Of a stretch of 64,000 nucleotides of DNA, positions 52,788 to 62,051 are shown piece by piece (the stretch's first letter is position 1; every line of letters starts with the position of its first letter). Made by a program: the position numbers and the translations under genes. The notes below the pieces were generated by a model. It worked only from the letters and a program-made list of their open reading frames with translations. It did no database searches and was not told the origin of the DNA. The DNA is from Candidatus Aegiribacteria sp. Its GTDB lineage: Bacteria; Fermentibacterota; Fermentibacteria; Fermentibacterales; JCC-6. The stretch lies in assembly GCA_013138965.1 (NCBI GenBank), contig WTBT01000001.1:82342-146341 (forward strand), in the 5' to 3' direction.

Positions 52788-53242
52788 TGGACTTGTAATC
52801 TCCTCCCGTCCCAGACAAGCTCAGTTCCGGCTATGTCCTGAACACCGGTGAAGGAATTGAAATCATCCTCGTACGTAAATGTTCCCTCTCCCTGGAGAGA
52901 GCCCTCAGAGTAAGTAAATTCAAGAATACTACCCGTTAGAGTTCCTCTAATGGTTCCCAGCGGATATTCTCCCGTAACGTTATCGGAATCATCCACTACC
53001 AGTTCCAGTTGACCCATGGTCGTATCCCATAACCCCGCAGGATCCGCTGTTACTGGAACAGTTTCTGCTGTCTCCTGCAGTTGTTCCGACACATCTGTTA
53101 TCACGGGTTCTCCGGTAATCACGGTATCGGGGAGTACCTCAGTGGAAGAGGAATCCACCGTTTCCGATTCGGAGTTACCGCCGCAGGATCCGATGGTTGC
53201 AAGCAGAGCGATGAAGATCACCACTGTTGATGAAATGCGCAT
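52784..53242 (-). CDS. Lipoprotein with acidic Thr/Ser-rich linker
   Basis: 152 residues from MRISSTVVIFIALLATIGSC, a lipoprotein signal with lipobox TIGSC. It is followed by a low-complexity acidic linker (TVDSSSTEVLPDTV...) and a small beta-rich domain (GTIRGTLTGSILEFTYSEGS, GTFTYEDDFNSFTGVQD) like the repeats of short calycin-like proteins. ATG 53242 follows AAAGGA. It leads the operon with larA-like, kinase and porX, so it may be a surface partner of the kinase. Confidence 0.7.
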   Translation of the reverse strand: MRISSTVVIFIALLATIGSCGGNSESETVDSSSTEVLPDTVITGEPVITDVSEQLQETAETVPVTADPAGLWDTTMGQLELVVDDSDNVTGEYPLGTIRGTLTGSILEFTYSEGSLQGEGTFTYEDDFNSFTGVQDIAGTELVWDGRRLQVQ

Positions 53243-53396
53243 ATGGAAACATCCTTTCAATAATTTGTCAATCCATCAGGAAATAAATGATAAGGTGCTA
53301 TTCCGTGTAAATGATTATAACCGCAGATACAGCTATGGACACATGGAACATAAAAATATACACTATACTTATCCAGCTATCATAAGGAGGGTATTT

Positions 53397-55301
53397 GTGT
53401 TCGGATCCCATGAAAATAAAAGAGGCCTGCTTTTTCTCATATTGACCGGTATTCTGCTCGTTCTTGCATCCACCGCTTTCGCAAGAGCTGGAGGAGGCGG
53501 AAGCTACGGCGGCTCAGGCGGAGGAGGCGGGGGAGGAGGCAGCGGGGCGGGATACATAGTTTACCTTCTTATCAGGCTGGCCATCCATAAACCGCTCATA
53601 GGTGTACCGCTTCTGGTAGTAGTGGTAATCCTTGTCATAAAATCCGGGAAGAAGGCTAAGGGCGGATACGAAACACATACTATCACGAGGGCTGGAAAAC
53701 TCAGAAGAGAGCAGGAGCACCAGGAAATGCGGAACGCTCTGGACGCTTTAAAACAGAGAGATCCCGGGTTCTCGAAGGAGAATTTTCTACGGAAGGTGAA
53801 CAGGGCTTTCATAGCGCTTCAGGAGGCCTGGTCGAATCAGTGCCTTTCATCTGTAAATCAGTTCGTCTCCGACGGGATAGATGAACGGTTCAGCCTTCAG
53901 ATTGAAATGCAGAAGGCTGAAGGATACAGAAACAGAATGGAGAATATAACGGTTCAAAGTTCCAGAATTGTTGGTGTTTTCAGTGATTCGCACTTCGACA
54001 CGATTCACGTTGAGATTACTGCCAGGGCCGACGATACTGATGTTGACCTGAAGACCGGAAAACGGATCCGGATGAACACCTCCGCGCCGTTTACCGAATA
54101 CTGGAGTTTCCTCCGGAAACCCGGCGTCCAGACCCTTGAGGGAAAAGGCCTTGTAGAAGGAGTCTGCCCGAACTGCGGAGCTCCTATTGAACTCAGTGAT
54201 ACCGGCAGATGTGAAAACTGTGATTCTGTTCTTACCAGCGGCGAATATGACTGGGTGCTTGCTGAAATAACCCAGTCAATGGAATGGAACGTGATATCCG
54301 GCAAGTCCCTCATTCCCGGGTTCGAGAGTATGCTTGCCATGGATCCGGGCTTCAACCTGCAGCATATCGAAGACAGAACTTCCGTGATTTTCTGGAGGTT
54401 GATGAAAACATGGTTCACCAGCGAGGTATCTGAGGCAAGGAAGGTTGCTCTCCCATCGTTTCTTGAAGGATTCGAAAAACAGCTGTCCACAACCGGAAGT
54501 GATAACGGCTGGCTCTTTTTCAAGGACGCAGCTGTTGGCACTGTTGAAGTTCAGAACATTATTCCCGGAACGAAGAACCGTATGGACAGGATCGAGGTTC
54601 TCGTAAAATGGTCAGGTATAAACGCCAGGAGAGACGAAGCGGGAAAGGTACATGTAACCGGACGGAAAATTATAAGACCCCAGATATACACCCTTGTCCG
54701 CAAATATGGCGTAAGAACCGTCGTTGATCAAAGCTTCAGATCATCTCACTGCCCCGGCTGCGGAGCACCTTACGAAGGCGGCAGTACCGGTGAATGTGAA
54801 TACTGCGGAAGACCTCTGAACGATGGAAGCCAGGACTGGGTGCTGGAATCTGTGAAACGTTTCTCCGCGTCCAGAATCACCGCAAAGGCTATTGACGGGA
54901 TAGAAAAAGCAGCCCTGGTGCCGCCGGAACTGCTTCTCTCAGCAATGGTCAAAGCCATGTACGCGGACGGTGAGGTGGATGAAAAGGAGATGAAAACCCT
55001 TTCGTCCTTCGCTGAAAAAAGGAACATAACCGGCGAACAGCTGACCGAAATCATCAACACGGTAAAATCAGGACAGGATGTACTGCCGGCTCCGAGCAAC
55101 CAGCGTGAGGTCAGGGAAATACTGGCAGCCATGTCGCGGATGGCGCTTGCGGACGGGAGACTTACCGGTAGCGAGAAGAACCTTCTTCAGACCTTTGGTG
55201 AATCCCAGGGGCTGGTATGGGCGGACGTGAAGCTCATCATTTCACAGCAGAAGGCGAAATTGTACACCGAAGCAAAGAGGGTTATTAAAGAGACCAGATA
55301 A
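53397..55301 (+). CDS. Membrane protein with duplicated Tim44-like/zinc-ribbon modules and C-terminal TerB domain
   Basis: GTG 53397 is placed by AAGGAGG six bases ahead; the ORF-track start at 53016 runs antisense through the lipoprotein. 634 residues: TM1/signal (LLFLILTGILLVLASTAFA), a glycine-rich linker GGGGSYGGSGGGGGGGGSG, a second TM (KPLIGVPLLVVVVILVIKSG), then two copies of a Tim44-like domain (QEAWSNQCLSSVNQFVSDGI... WFTSEVSEARKVALPSFLEG) each followed by a zinc ribbon (CPNCGAPIELSDTGRCENC; CPGCGAPYEGGSTGECEYC) and QDWVLESV. The C-terminal 110 residues are a TerB-like helical domain with MYADGEVDEKEMKTL and MALADGRLTGSEKN acidic motifs. Function unknown. Confidence 0.8.
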   Translation: MFGSHENKRGLLFLILTGILLVLASTAFARAGGGGSYGGSGGGGGGGGSGAGYIVYLLIRLAIHKPLIGVPLLVVVVILVIKSGKKAKGGYETHTITRAGKLRREQEHQEMRNALDALKQRDPGFSKENFLRKVNRAFIALQEAWSNQCLSSVNQFVSDGIDERFSLQIEMQKAEGYRNRMENITVQSSRIVGVFSDSHFDTIHVEITARADDTDVDLKTGKRIRMNTSAPFTEYWSFLRKPGVQTLEGKGLVEGVCPNCGAPIELSDTGRCENCDSVLTSGEYDWVLAEITQSMEWNVISGKSLIPGFESMLAMDPGFNLQHIEDRTSVIFWRLMKTWFTSEVSEARKVALPSFLEGFEKQLSTTGSDNGWLFFKDAAVGTVEVQNIIPGTKNRMDRIEVLVKWSGINARRDEAGKVHVTGRKIIRPQIYTLVRKYGVRTVVDQSFRSSHCPGCGAPYEGGSTGECEYCGRPLNDGSQDWVLESVKRFSASRITAKAIDGIEKAALVPPELLLSAMVKAMYADGEVDEKEMKTLSSFAEKRNITGEQLTEIINTVKSGQDVLPAPSNQREVREILAAMSRMALADGRLTGSEKNLLQTFGESQGLVWADVKLIISQQKAKLYTEAKRVIKETR

Positions 55302-55331
55302 ACCAGAAATAGCATGAATAAGGAGTCTGAA

Positions 55332-56813
55332 ATGAAGCTTTCAATCGTATACATGGCCTTTATCGCGTTTCTACCGGGCATTCTTAATGCAATGCCGGTT
55401 GATCAACTCGAAGCTGAGAGTATTGCAGAAGCCAGACTTACTCGCGATGGTCAAAATCTCTGTTTCACAATAGCAAGCTGCATCACACTTGAGAATGGTC
55501 AGGATCAACTAACACTGGCATACGTCTTCGAGCTCAGTCCCGCTGGATACGTAGTAATAGCCGCTGATAACGATCTACCTCCGGTAATAGCTTATTCTTA
55601 CACGAATAACTGCACGATTGCAGAAGTTGAAAGAAATATCCTTCTCGATATGATCGCACTGGATATCGAACTGAGGCTGTCATCCCTGGATGATGCCCCA
55701 GCGGAGTTACTTCAGGTGCATCGTACCTGGTGGGAAGAGTATTCCTCGGGAGACTATATGCTGCTATCCGACAATCTTACAGAGCAGTGGCCTCCGGCGG
55801 GTACAACACCCACAGAAGGATGGCTCATGGAGAACTGGACGCAGGGAGCGCCTTACAACAACTACTGTCCATTGGATCTCATCGCAGGCTCCAGAAGTGT
55901 TGCAGGCTGCCCTGCGGTTGCCATGGCATCGATCCTGAATTTCGGAGAAACAACAAACGGCACACAGTTCAGCAATACCGACGACTATTACCATAATTAC
56001 CATGAATACTACTGGATAGACGATGATCATGTTGCACATGATTTCCCCTCCTGGCCGGAATTGAACGTATATCTGGATTCACTGGAATACCATTATCTGA
56101 ACCATGAAACGATTACGAATTCTGACAAAGCAGCGCTGGTTTACTCCTGCGGGGCAGCCTGCAAACAGGTTTACACAGCCTCGCTTTCAGGTACTTTCGG
56201 GGTGAATCAGGCCTACGATGCATACCTGAAGTTCAGCTTCTCGGATTGCAGCCTTCTCGATGCATCTTCGGACAGTCTTTACGAGAGGCTTTCAGCGAAC
56301 ATGATGGTCGCCATTCCAGCTCATCTGGCGATTGTGGATTCTGGACCGACGTACGGTCATAATCTTATCATCGATGGTTACAATACAGATGAATTCTATC
56401 ATCTGAATTTCGGCTGGGGAGGAGCCTACAACGGCTGGTATCAATTCCCTCTGTCGGGAATGCCATACAGTATGAATATCATAGAGGGGATCATACTTGA
56501 TATAGGCGAAGGGCAGCTGTCCGTTGAGGGTGAGACGGTGCAGGATGAAATCGCTGTTCTGTTCCTCTCGTGTCAGGCAAATCCTGTTTCTGATTATCTG
56601 CTCATCAATCTTGAGATCATGCAGAGGTGCGGGGTGAATGTATCCATTTACAGTATCTCAGGGCACCTTCTTGAGACAGTTGCAAACAGGGAGTTCTATC
56701 CCGGTTCCTGCCAGCTTGGCTGGGTTCCCGGGAACACGGAGAACGGTGTATACATTCTTGCAGCCTCAGGTTCATGGGGAGTTGAAACAGCAAGATTCAC
56801 AATCCTGGATTAA
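55332..56813 (+). CDS. C10 (streptopain-like) cysteine protease with sorting domain
   Basis: 493 residues. Signal peptide MKLSIVYMAFIAFLPGILNA, a propeptide domain (SIAEARLTRDGQNLCFTIAS...), then the catalytic part: Cys in SVAGCPAVAMASILNF, and His plus the typical Trp region in YGHNLIIDGYNTDEFYHLNF GWGGAYNGWYQF. The C-terminal 80 residues form a FlgD/type-A sorting-like beta domain (VNVSIYSISGHLLETVANRE ... NGVYILAASG). ATG 55332 follows AAGGAG; the ORF-track start 55314 is 6 residues too long. Secreted protease. Confidence 0.9.
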   Translation: MKLSIVYMAFIAFLPGILNAMPVDQLEAESIAEARLTRDGQNLCFTIASCITLENGQDQLTLAYVFELSPAGYVVIAADNDLPPVIAYSYTNNCTIAEVERNILLDMIALDIELRLSSLDDAPAELLQVHRTWWEEYSSGDYMLLSDNLTEQWPPAGTTPTEGWLMENWTQGAPYNNYCPLDLIAGSRSVAGCPAVAMASILNFGETTNGTQFSNTDDYYHNYHEYYWIDDDHVAHDFPSWPELNVYLDSLEYHYLNHETITNSDKAALVYSCGAACKQVYTASLSGTFGVNQAYDAYLKFSFSDCSLLDASSDSLYERLSANMMVAIPAHLAIVDSGPTYGHNLIIDGYNTDEFYHLNFGWGGAYNGWYQFPLSGMPYSMNIIEGIILDIGEGQLSVEGETVQDEIAVLFLSCQANPVSDYLLINLEIMQRCGVNVSIYSISGHLLETVANREFYPGSCQLGWVPGNTENGVYILAASGSWGVETARFTILD

Positions 56814-56833
56814 AGGACAGACTGACAGAATTC

Positions 56834-56851
56834 AGGTTCATCACTGATCGT
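56834..56851. repeat. 18-bp direct repeat, left copy
   Basis: AGGTTCATCACTGATCGT, identical to 58327-58344. The two copies bracket the radical SAM gene. Downstream of this copy further similarity to the 3' end of the NtrC-like gene is visible (ATTCAGC). Confidence 0.75.
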
Positions 56852-56876
56852 TTTAATAACTAATTCAGCGATCTGC

Positions 56877-58301
56877 TTACTTTCGAAACAGCTTTTTCAC
56901 ATGAGAAAACATTTCGCGGGTCATTCTTGAGATGTGCTTATGAGTATTCCTTATATCATACTTCACAATCGATGCAAATAATGGAAGAAGCCGTAGCGGT
57001 GACCAGGCTGCCACTGAATAATCCCTTATGAAATTGTAGTTGAAGAGCTGAAGATTCCCCTTCATGAAGGCACTGATCCGCTCTTTACATAGGTAATCAT
57101 CCGTTTCAAAAATGCAATAGACCTTCCTCTTATGGAACATGAACGGAACATTCTTCCAATCGCGGAGAAATCTTACACTGTTGTCTGCCATAAGTATATC
57201 GTAACCTTCTGTCTTTTTGAAGGGACAGAAGAGGTTAAACCATACGGCATCAAGATTCAGCTTTTTTGCAAAAGCAATACTTTCCATGTCACTCTGAAAA
57301 TCACTTCCTGGAAGGCCAATTATGAATGAAGCTGCAACCCTCATACCGGCAGCCTTCACCATATTCACCGATTCCTCGATTGTTTTCAAAGTTTCACCCT
57401 TCTTAATACCAGCAAAAACAGCAGGTGAACCACTTTCTATGCCGAAGTCAATTCCGGTGCAACCAGAATCCTTCATCAGGCTGACAAGCTCTTCATCTAT
57501 TCTATCCGCTCTGATCCCGTTGGAACACTTCCATCGGAAGTTAAGTTTCTTTTTAATCAGCTGCATGCAAAATTCTTTTACGCGGGAAATGTCAAATGTA
57601 AAATTATCATCTGCAATATCAATGCACTGAATTCCGGGGTGTGTTATTAATGCGTGCTCAAGTTCCTCAATGATATTACTCACGCTTCTGAATCTCCACT
57701 TTCTGCCGGATATGGATGGGACGTTACAGAATGTGCATTTGAATGGACAGCCCCTGCTCGTACAGACCCAGTATACCTTCATGCCATTTGAGAAAATGTC
57801 GAAATGTGTGTAATCCGGGAAAGGAATCATATCAAGATCGTCTACCGGTGCTCTGAGTTCTGTGCGTAAAAGACCGTCACCACTCCTCGCAATAATACCT
57901 TTAATCTCCTCAAGTTTCCTGTTTCCAAGCAGGTAATCAATTATCTCCAGAATGGTATCCTCACCCTCACCGGCAACACCAATATCAAAGCACGAATGTT
58001 CATTGAGAAAAGCTTCACCATCAATGGTTATGTGTGGACCGCCGCAGATTATAGGGCCGTCATAGGACTTTCTAACTTCCATTGCGGCATCAATTACCCG
58101 CAGTACGGTACTGGATTTAATAGAGAACCCGACGATATCCGGTTGCTCTTCCATAATAATTCTGGAAACTTTACAGACGCTTTCTGCACCTTTGACAACT
58201 CTGCAGTAATGTCCATGTGCTTTGAGAACACCACATAGATACCCCAGACCAACATTACTCTCTGTTTCAGATAGATATGGATCTATAAACAGTATATTCA
58301 T
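56877..58301 (-). CDS. B12-binding-domain radical SAM protein
   Basis: 474 residues. An N-terminal Rossmann-like cobalamin-binding domain (GYLCGVLKAHGHYCRVV, IVGFSIKSSTVLRVIDA, PIICGGPHITID) precedes the radical SAM core with the cluster motif CTSRGCPFKCTFC; the IESGSPAVFAGIKKGET and GLPGSDFQSD segments are typical of the B12-radical SAM superfamily. The C-terminal about 110 residues have no recognised fold. Substrate unknown. Flanked by the 18-bp direct repeat, and lower in GC than its neighbours. Confidence 0.88.
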   Translation of the reverse strand: MNILFIDPYLSETESNVGLGYLCGVLKAHGHYCRVVKGAESVCKVSRIIMEEQPDIVGFSIKSSTVLRVIDAAMEVRKSYDGPIICGGPHITIDGEAFLNEHSCFDIGVAGEGEDTILEIIDYLLGNRKLEEIKGIIARSGDGLLRTELRAPVDDLDMIPFPDYTHFDIFSNGMKVYWVCTSRGCPFKCTFCNVPSISGRKWRFRSVSNIIEELEHALITHPGIQCIDIADDNFTFDISRVKEFCMQLIKKKLNFRWKCSNGIRADRIDEELVSLMKDSGCTGIDFGIESGSPAVFAGIKKGETLKTIEESVNMVKAAGMRVAASFIIGLPGSDFQSDMESIAFAKKLNLDAVWFNLFCPFKKTEGYDILMADNSVRFLRDWKNVPFMFHKRKVYCIFETDDYLCKERISAFMKGNLQLFNYNFIRDYSVAAWSPLRLLPLFASIVKYDIRNTHKHISRMTREMFSHVKKLFRK

Positions 58302-58326
58302 TGATAATTCATTCGTTTATGACAAA

Positions 58327-58344
58327 AGGTTCATCACTGATCGT
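58327..58344. repeat. 18-bp direct repeat, right copy (3' end of NtrC-like gene)
   Basis: AGGTTCATCACTGATCGT, covering the last three codons and stop (DDQ-TGA) of the NtrC-like regulator. Confidence 0.75.
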
Positions 58345-59689
58345 CTTCCAGCAGCTTATTCAGCTTTTCCACATCTATCGCAAGCAGCCTGGCGGCAGCC
58401 TTTTTTTCGGAGCCGCAGTACTCCAGGGTTTGCATTACATGATCGATGATCTTGTCATGGAGTTTCATGGGAGTGAAATCCCCAGACATTTCACCCGGAA
58501 TAATTCTCTCACGGATGTAAGGCGAAAGAGAATCCTTGTTCAGTATTTCGCCGTCAGTGTTCACAACTGCACAGGCTATGATGTTTTTCAGCTCCTGAAC
58601 ATTGTCGGGATAATTGTACTGCTTGAGAAACTCAAGCAGCTCACCTGAGAAACCGGTAATTTTCCTGCCTGTCCTTTCTGCTTCCTCCTTCAGAAAATAC
58701 TCGGCAAGAAGTGGTATATCATCAGCCCTGTCCCTCAATGGAGGAATACGAATGGAATTCACCATAAGATGGTATAGAAGGTCCCTGGAGAATGAGTCCC
58801 GGTATCCGGAGCTTGTCAGATCATGTGTGGAAGCAACTATGAGCCTTACATCACTTCCCAGAATCTCAGTGGAATTATCTCTGTAGTACTCGCTTGTCTG
58901 TATGACCCGCTTCAGCCTTACCTGAACGTGTAAGCTCATATTCTCGATATTATCGATGAATAGAGTTCCGCCTGAAGCGGTTTCCAGGAAACCGGGCATC
59001 TCCTTGCTCTTCCCGCTCCAGTCCCTGACCCTGCCGAACAACTCTGATGAGAATTCCTCCGGGGAGTGGGAAGCGCTGTCTACTGCGATGAAGGGTTTGT
59101 TAACCCTTGGGGACGAGTTGTGAATCGCTCTTGCCAGTGATTCCTTACCGGTGCCCCGCTCGCCCCAGATGAATACGCTCAGGTCCCCACCCGCCATCTG
59201 TTCAGCCTGGTGGAAAAGGCGGATAACCGCGGTATCCTGTGTAGGGAGATGCTCAAAGGCGGCCGTATTGTCCAGATCCTCCCTGGATAGGGCCTGGGGC
59301 AGTCTGTTAATCGTGCTGTAGAGGGTTCCGTACTCCATGGCATTATTAAGGACTTCCAGAAGGTGTTCATCATCAACCGGTTTTGTAAGGTAATCGAAAG
59401 CGCCCCTCTTCATGCTTTTTACAGCCAGATCAACATCGTTAGCTCCGGTCAGTATAACTACAGGGATGTTTATGTCCTTGGTGTTCATCATCCCCAGTAT
59501 ATCCATACCGGTGACATTGGGCATATCGAGATCCAGCATTATCACATCAAAATGTTCTTCCTCAATAAGTTCTTCAACCTGCCTTGAATCGTTGATCACT
59601 GTAGTTTCGAATATCTCCGTCTGCATGAGGAACACCATGAAATAATTGGTTACAGCAACGTCATCGTCTACAATGAGTATTCTTTTCAA
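58334..59689 (-). CDS. NtrC-like response regulator with degenerate AAA+ domain
   Basis: 451 residues: receiver with Asp53 (VIMLDLDMPNVTG) and Lys in DYLTKPVDDEH; AAA+ domain with Walker A GERGTGKE; C-terminal HTH near SEKKAAARLLAIDVEKLNKL. Key residues differ from sigma-54 activators. The GAFTGA loop is replaced by DWSGKSKE after SSELFGRVR. Walker B is LFIDNIEN with the Glu changed to Asn. The arginine-finger region reads RDLLYHLMV. It should neither contact sigma-54 nor hydrolyse ATP normally. Four-base overlap with the kinase gene. Either an ATP-binding switch or a sigma-70 regulator. Confidence 0.88.
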   Translation of the reverse strand: MKRILIVDDDVAVTNYFMVFLMQTEIFETTVINDSRQVEELIEEEHFDVIMLDLDMPNVTGMDILGMMNTKDINIPVVILTGANDVDLAVKSMKRGAFDYLTKPVDDEHLLEVLNNAMEYGTLYSTINRLPQALSREDLDNTAAFEHLPTQDTAVIRLFHQAEQMAGGDLSVFIWGERGTGKESLARAIHNSSPRVNKPFIAVDSASHSPEEFSSELFGRVRDWSGKSKEMPGFLETASGGTLFIDNIENMSLHVQVRLKRVIQTSEYYRDNSTEILGSDVRLIVASTHDLTSSGYRDSFSRDLLYHLMVNSIRIPPLRDRADDIPLLAEYFLKEEAERTGRKITGFSGELLEFLKQYNYPDNVQELKNIIACAVVNTDGEILNKDSLSPYIRERIIPGEMSGDFTPMKLHDKIIDHVMQTLEYCGSEKKAAARLLAIDVEKLNKLLEDDQ

Positions 59690-61677
59690 TTGCTCACCTT
59701 CTCTGCTGTCGCATCCTCACCGGTGGGAATCCTGACTGTGAATTTTGTTCCGGCCCCGGGCATGCTGCTTACGGAAATGTTTCCGCTGTGTTCCTCCGCG
59801 ATCCGGAAGGCTATTGCAAGGCCCAGGCCTGTACCTCCTTTTGCCCTTTTTGTTGTGAAGAACGGATCGAATATCTGCTTCTGTGTCTTCTCATCCATAC
59901 CCTTCCCGTTATCCTCTATCTCTATCACTACATTATTACTGTGGTCCATGCACGTTCGGACAGTGATAAGGCCTTTCCTGTCATCGGGAATTGCCTGTGC
60001 GGCGTTTACAATGAGATTAACGAAAACCTGCTCTATCTTCTGTGAATTCCCGGTAAATTTCGCCAGGTCATTCCCCAGTTCAAGCACTATCTCTGCATGC
60101 TTGTGTACCTCATTTTTCACCAGCCTTGTTGTGGCCTCCAGAAGAGTATTTACATCAACAGTATCAACCAGAAGCCCCTCATCTTTTCTGGCGAAACTCC
60201 TGAGTCCCTCAACTATTCCCTTTATTCGCTCGGAACCGTGTATCATGTCATCAACAAGGGTCATGATATGCTCGCGGAAGAAATCGTACTTGAGACGTGC
60301 AATTTTCAGATCGAGATGATCCTCCCGGTACGCATCAACTATGGGCAGCATATCCGTTATCGCCTGTTTGATGATCTTGATATTGCCCCTTATGAACTGG
60401 TTCGGATTGTTTATCTCATGGCCGATACCGCTGACCAGCTGCCCAAGGGAAGCCAGTTTGTCCGCCTGCTGTATCTGCTGTTCATAGGTCTTCTCAAGGG
60501 TGACATCCCTGTAGAACTCCAGTATTCCATCGACTTCCTCCTCCTGATTGTATACAGGAAGAGTATGGACTTCCATGAACTTGTCCCCGTCCCTGATTGT
60601 GATCGTTATGGGTGTCTTATCACGCTTGATCTTACCAAGTCTGCAGTCTCTGCACGGTGTATCACGGTTGAAATAGGTTCTATAGCATTTATCACCGGGT
60701 TCAATGTCATCGTGATTGCTCATGACCACATTCCTGTTGAGATCTATCAGCATGACTTCTCCTGGAATGACCTTGAACATGGTTTCAAGACGATGTCTTG
60801 TCTCGTCCCAGCTTCTGTTGATCCTGTCCAGGTAGGAATCGGCAGTACTCAGTTTCTGCTTCTGTTCCTCCAGGTCCCTTTCCCGCTCATCGATTTTTGC
60901 TTCCAGTTTATTCAGACGGCTATTCAGCTCTTCTTCTTCCTCCTGTTTGAGAACCATCCTTTCGGAAAGCTCTTTACGCTCCAGAGCAACGCTCAGCATT
61001 CTTCCTATTTCGTTAAGCATCTTCTGCTCTTCAGGAAGATGCTCGTGAGGTCCGCTTATGTATCCCACCCTGATCTCACCCTTATGTTCACCGTTGATTA
61101 TGAGTTCTACACTGATGTAATCATCCCCGGAGGGTTTCTGCCCGTATTCCTCCCCCTGGAATATGGAGTAAACAACTGCTTCGTCAGGTGAACGCATCCC
61201 ACGTGAGAGGTATTCGGGCAGTTTTGTAAAAAACTCCTTGATGGAGGCTGAAACTTCTATCCATTCGGCAACCGTGTACAGGCAGGAGAGCTCCTTTACC
61301 CGCTCCTCCTTCTCCCAGTCACTGATTCTTCGCAGGGCATCTACCTGGACACCGAAGAAAAGGTAGATCCCTCCATGAACACTCTCAATATATCCGACTT
61401 TCATTGGTACGGGGGTTAATTTGCTCGCCTGCACGGCAAACAGCGAAATAACGCCCCTTGCTCCTTCATGCACTTTTTCAATGGCATTTCGAAATGACTG
61501 AAGGGATTCCAGGTCAAGAATGTCATGAAGATGTATTCCGGAAGCATCGCGGTTCGCAGGAGAACAGGTTCGTTTAAGCAACGGGCTTACGTAGATTATT
61601 TTCTCGTTCGCGTCAGCAACCAGCAAAAAATCAAAGCTGCTCTCAATGAGTGTATACAGGCTTTCAAGGCGGATCAT
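59686..61677 (-). CDS. PAS-domain histidine kinase (NtrB-like)
   Basis: 663 residues: N-terminal PAS (FLLVADANEKIIYVSPLLKR), a GAF-like middle (WIEVSASIKEFFTKLPEYLS), a long coiled coil (KQEEEEELNSRLNKLEAKID...), a second PAS with CYRTYFNRDTPCRDCRLG, then HisKA with GHEINNPNQFIRG and HATPase with NAAQAIPDD, DNGKGMDEK and GGTGLGLAIAFRI. No TM segments, so it is cytoplasmic. The Cys cluster C-x11-C-x2-C could carry metal or a redox sensor and occurs in many delta-proteobacterial PAS kinases. It phosphorylates the adjacent NtrC-like regulator. Confidence 0.92.
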   Translation of the reverse strand: MIRLESLYTLIESSFDFLLVADANEKIIYVSPLLKRTCSPANRDASGIHLHDILDLESLQSFRNAIEKVHEGARGVISLFAVQASKLTPVPMKVGYIESVHGGIYLFFGVQVDALRRISDWEKEERVKELSCLYTVAEWIEVSASIKEFFTKLPEYLSRGMRSPDEAVVYSIFQGEEYGQKPSGDDYISVELIINGEHKGEIRVGYISGPHEHLPEEQKMLNEIGRMLSVALERKELSERMVLKQEEEEELNSRLNKLEAKIDERERDLEEQKQKLSTADSYLDRINRSWDETRHRLETMFKVIPGEVMLIDLNRNVVMSNHDDIEPGDKCYRTYFNRDTPCRDCRLGKIKRDKTPITITIRDGDKFMEVHTLPVYNQEEEVDGILEFYRDVTLEKTYEQQIQQADKLASLGQLVSGIGHEINNPNQFIRGNIKIIKQAITDMLPIVDAYREDHLDLKIARLKYDFFREHIMTLVDDMIHGSERIKGIVEGLRSFARKDEGLLVDTVDVNTLLEATTRLVKNEVHKHAEIVLELGNDLAKFTGNSQKIEQVFVNLIVNAAQAIPDDRKGLITVRTCMDHSNNVVIEIEDNGKGMDEKTQKQIFDPFFTTKRAKGGTGLGLAIAFRIAEEHSGNISVSSMPGAGTKFTVRIPTGEDATAEKVSN

Positions 61678-61988
61678 CTACATTTCCCTTCAATCACGAT
61701 GTTCGGAGGTTCCTGTAATTCAATTCATTAGATGTGGAATTGCAGCATGCCCGTCAAGCACCGGCTTGTGCCGGATGGAACGATCTGCCTGCTCAGTAAT
61801 CATGTTTCTCAAAATATCTTCGGAACTCTTCCATCGCATCCTGTATGTCAATCCACCTCCTACATTAACAGCAGCTGTTAAACAACGTTTTTCGCAGTGT
61901 TAGTATACATATGCTTACTTTATGATGTCATGATAACCGCCTTAACTCCCAGTATCCTGCGCTATATTTTCCAAGGTAATGAACTACA

Positions 61989-62007
61989 CCCGCCGCAAGC
62001 AGCGGGG
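61989..62007. repeat. REP-like palindrome CCCGC-N8-GCGGG
   Basis: CCCGCCGCAAGCAGCGGGG forms a hairpin and matches a very common intergenic palindrome of anaerobic bacteria (CCCGC-TTGC-GCGGG type; recollection). Just after it lies GCAACTGTTGC. 61678-62051 holds otherwise only the kinase promoter and a small CAAGC-GCTTG palindrome at 61760. Confidence 0.5.
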
Positions 62008-62051
62008 TATCTATAAGTCGAACTGCAACTGTTGCTACGCCCCAAGGAGGA

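Noticed and set aside
60097-61191. 364-aa plus-strand ORF
   Set aside because: Antisense to the PAS histidine kinase, whose HisKA, HATPase and PAS motifs are unambiguous.
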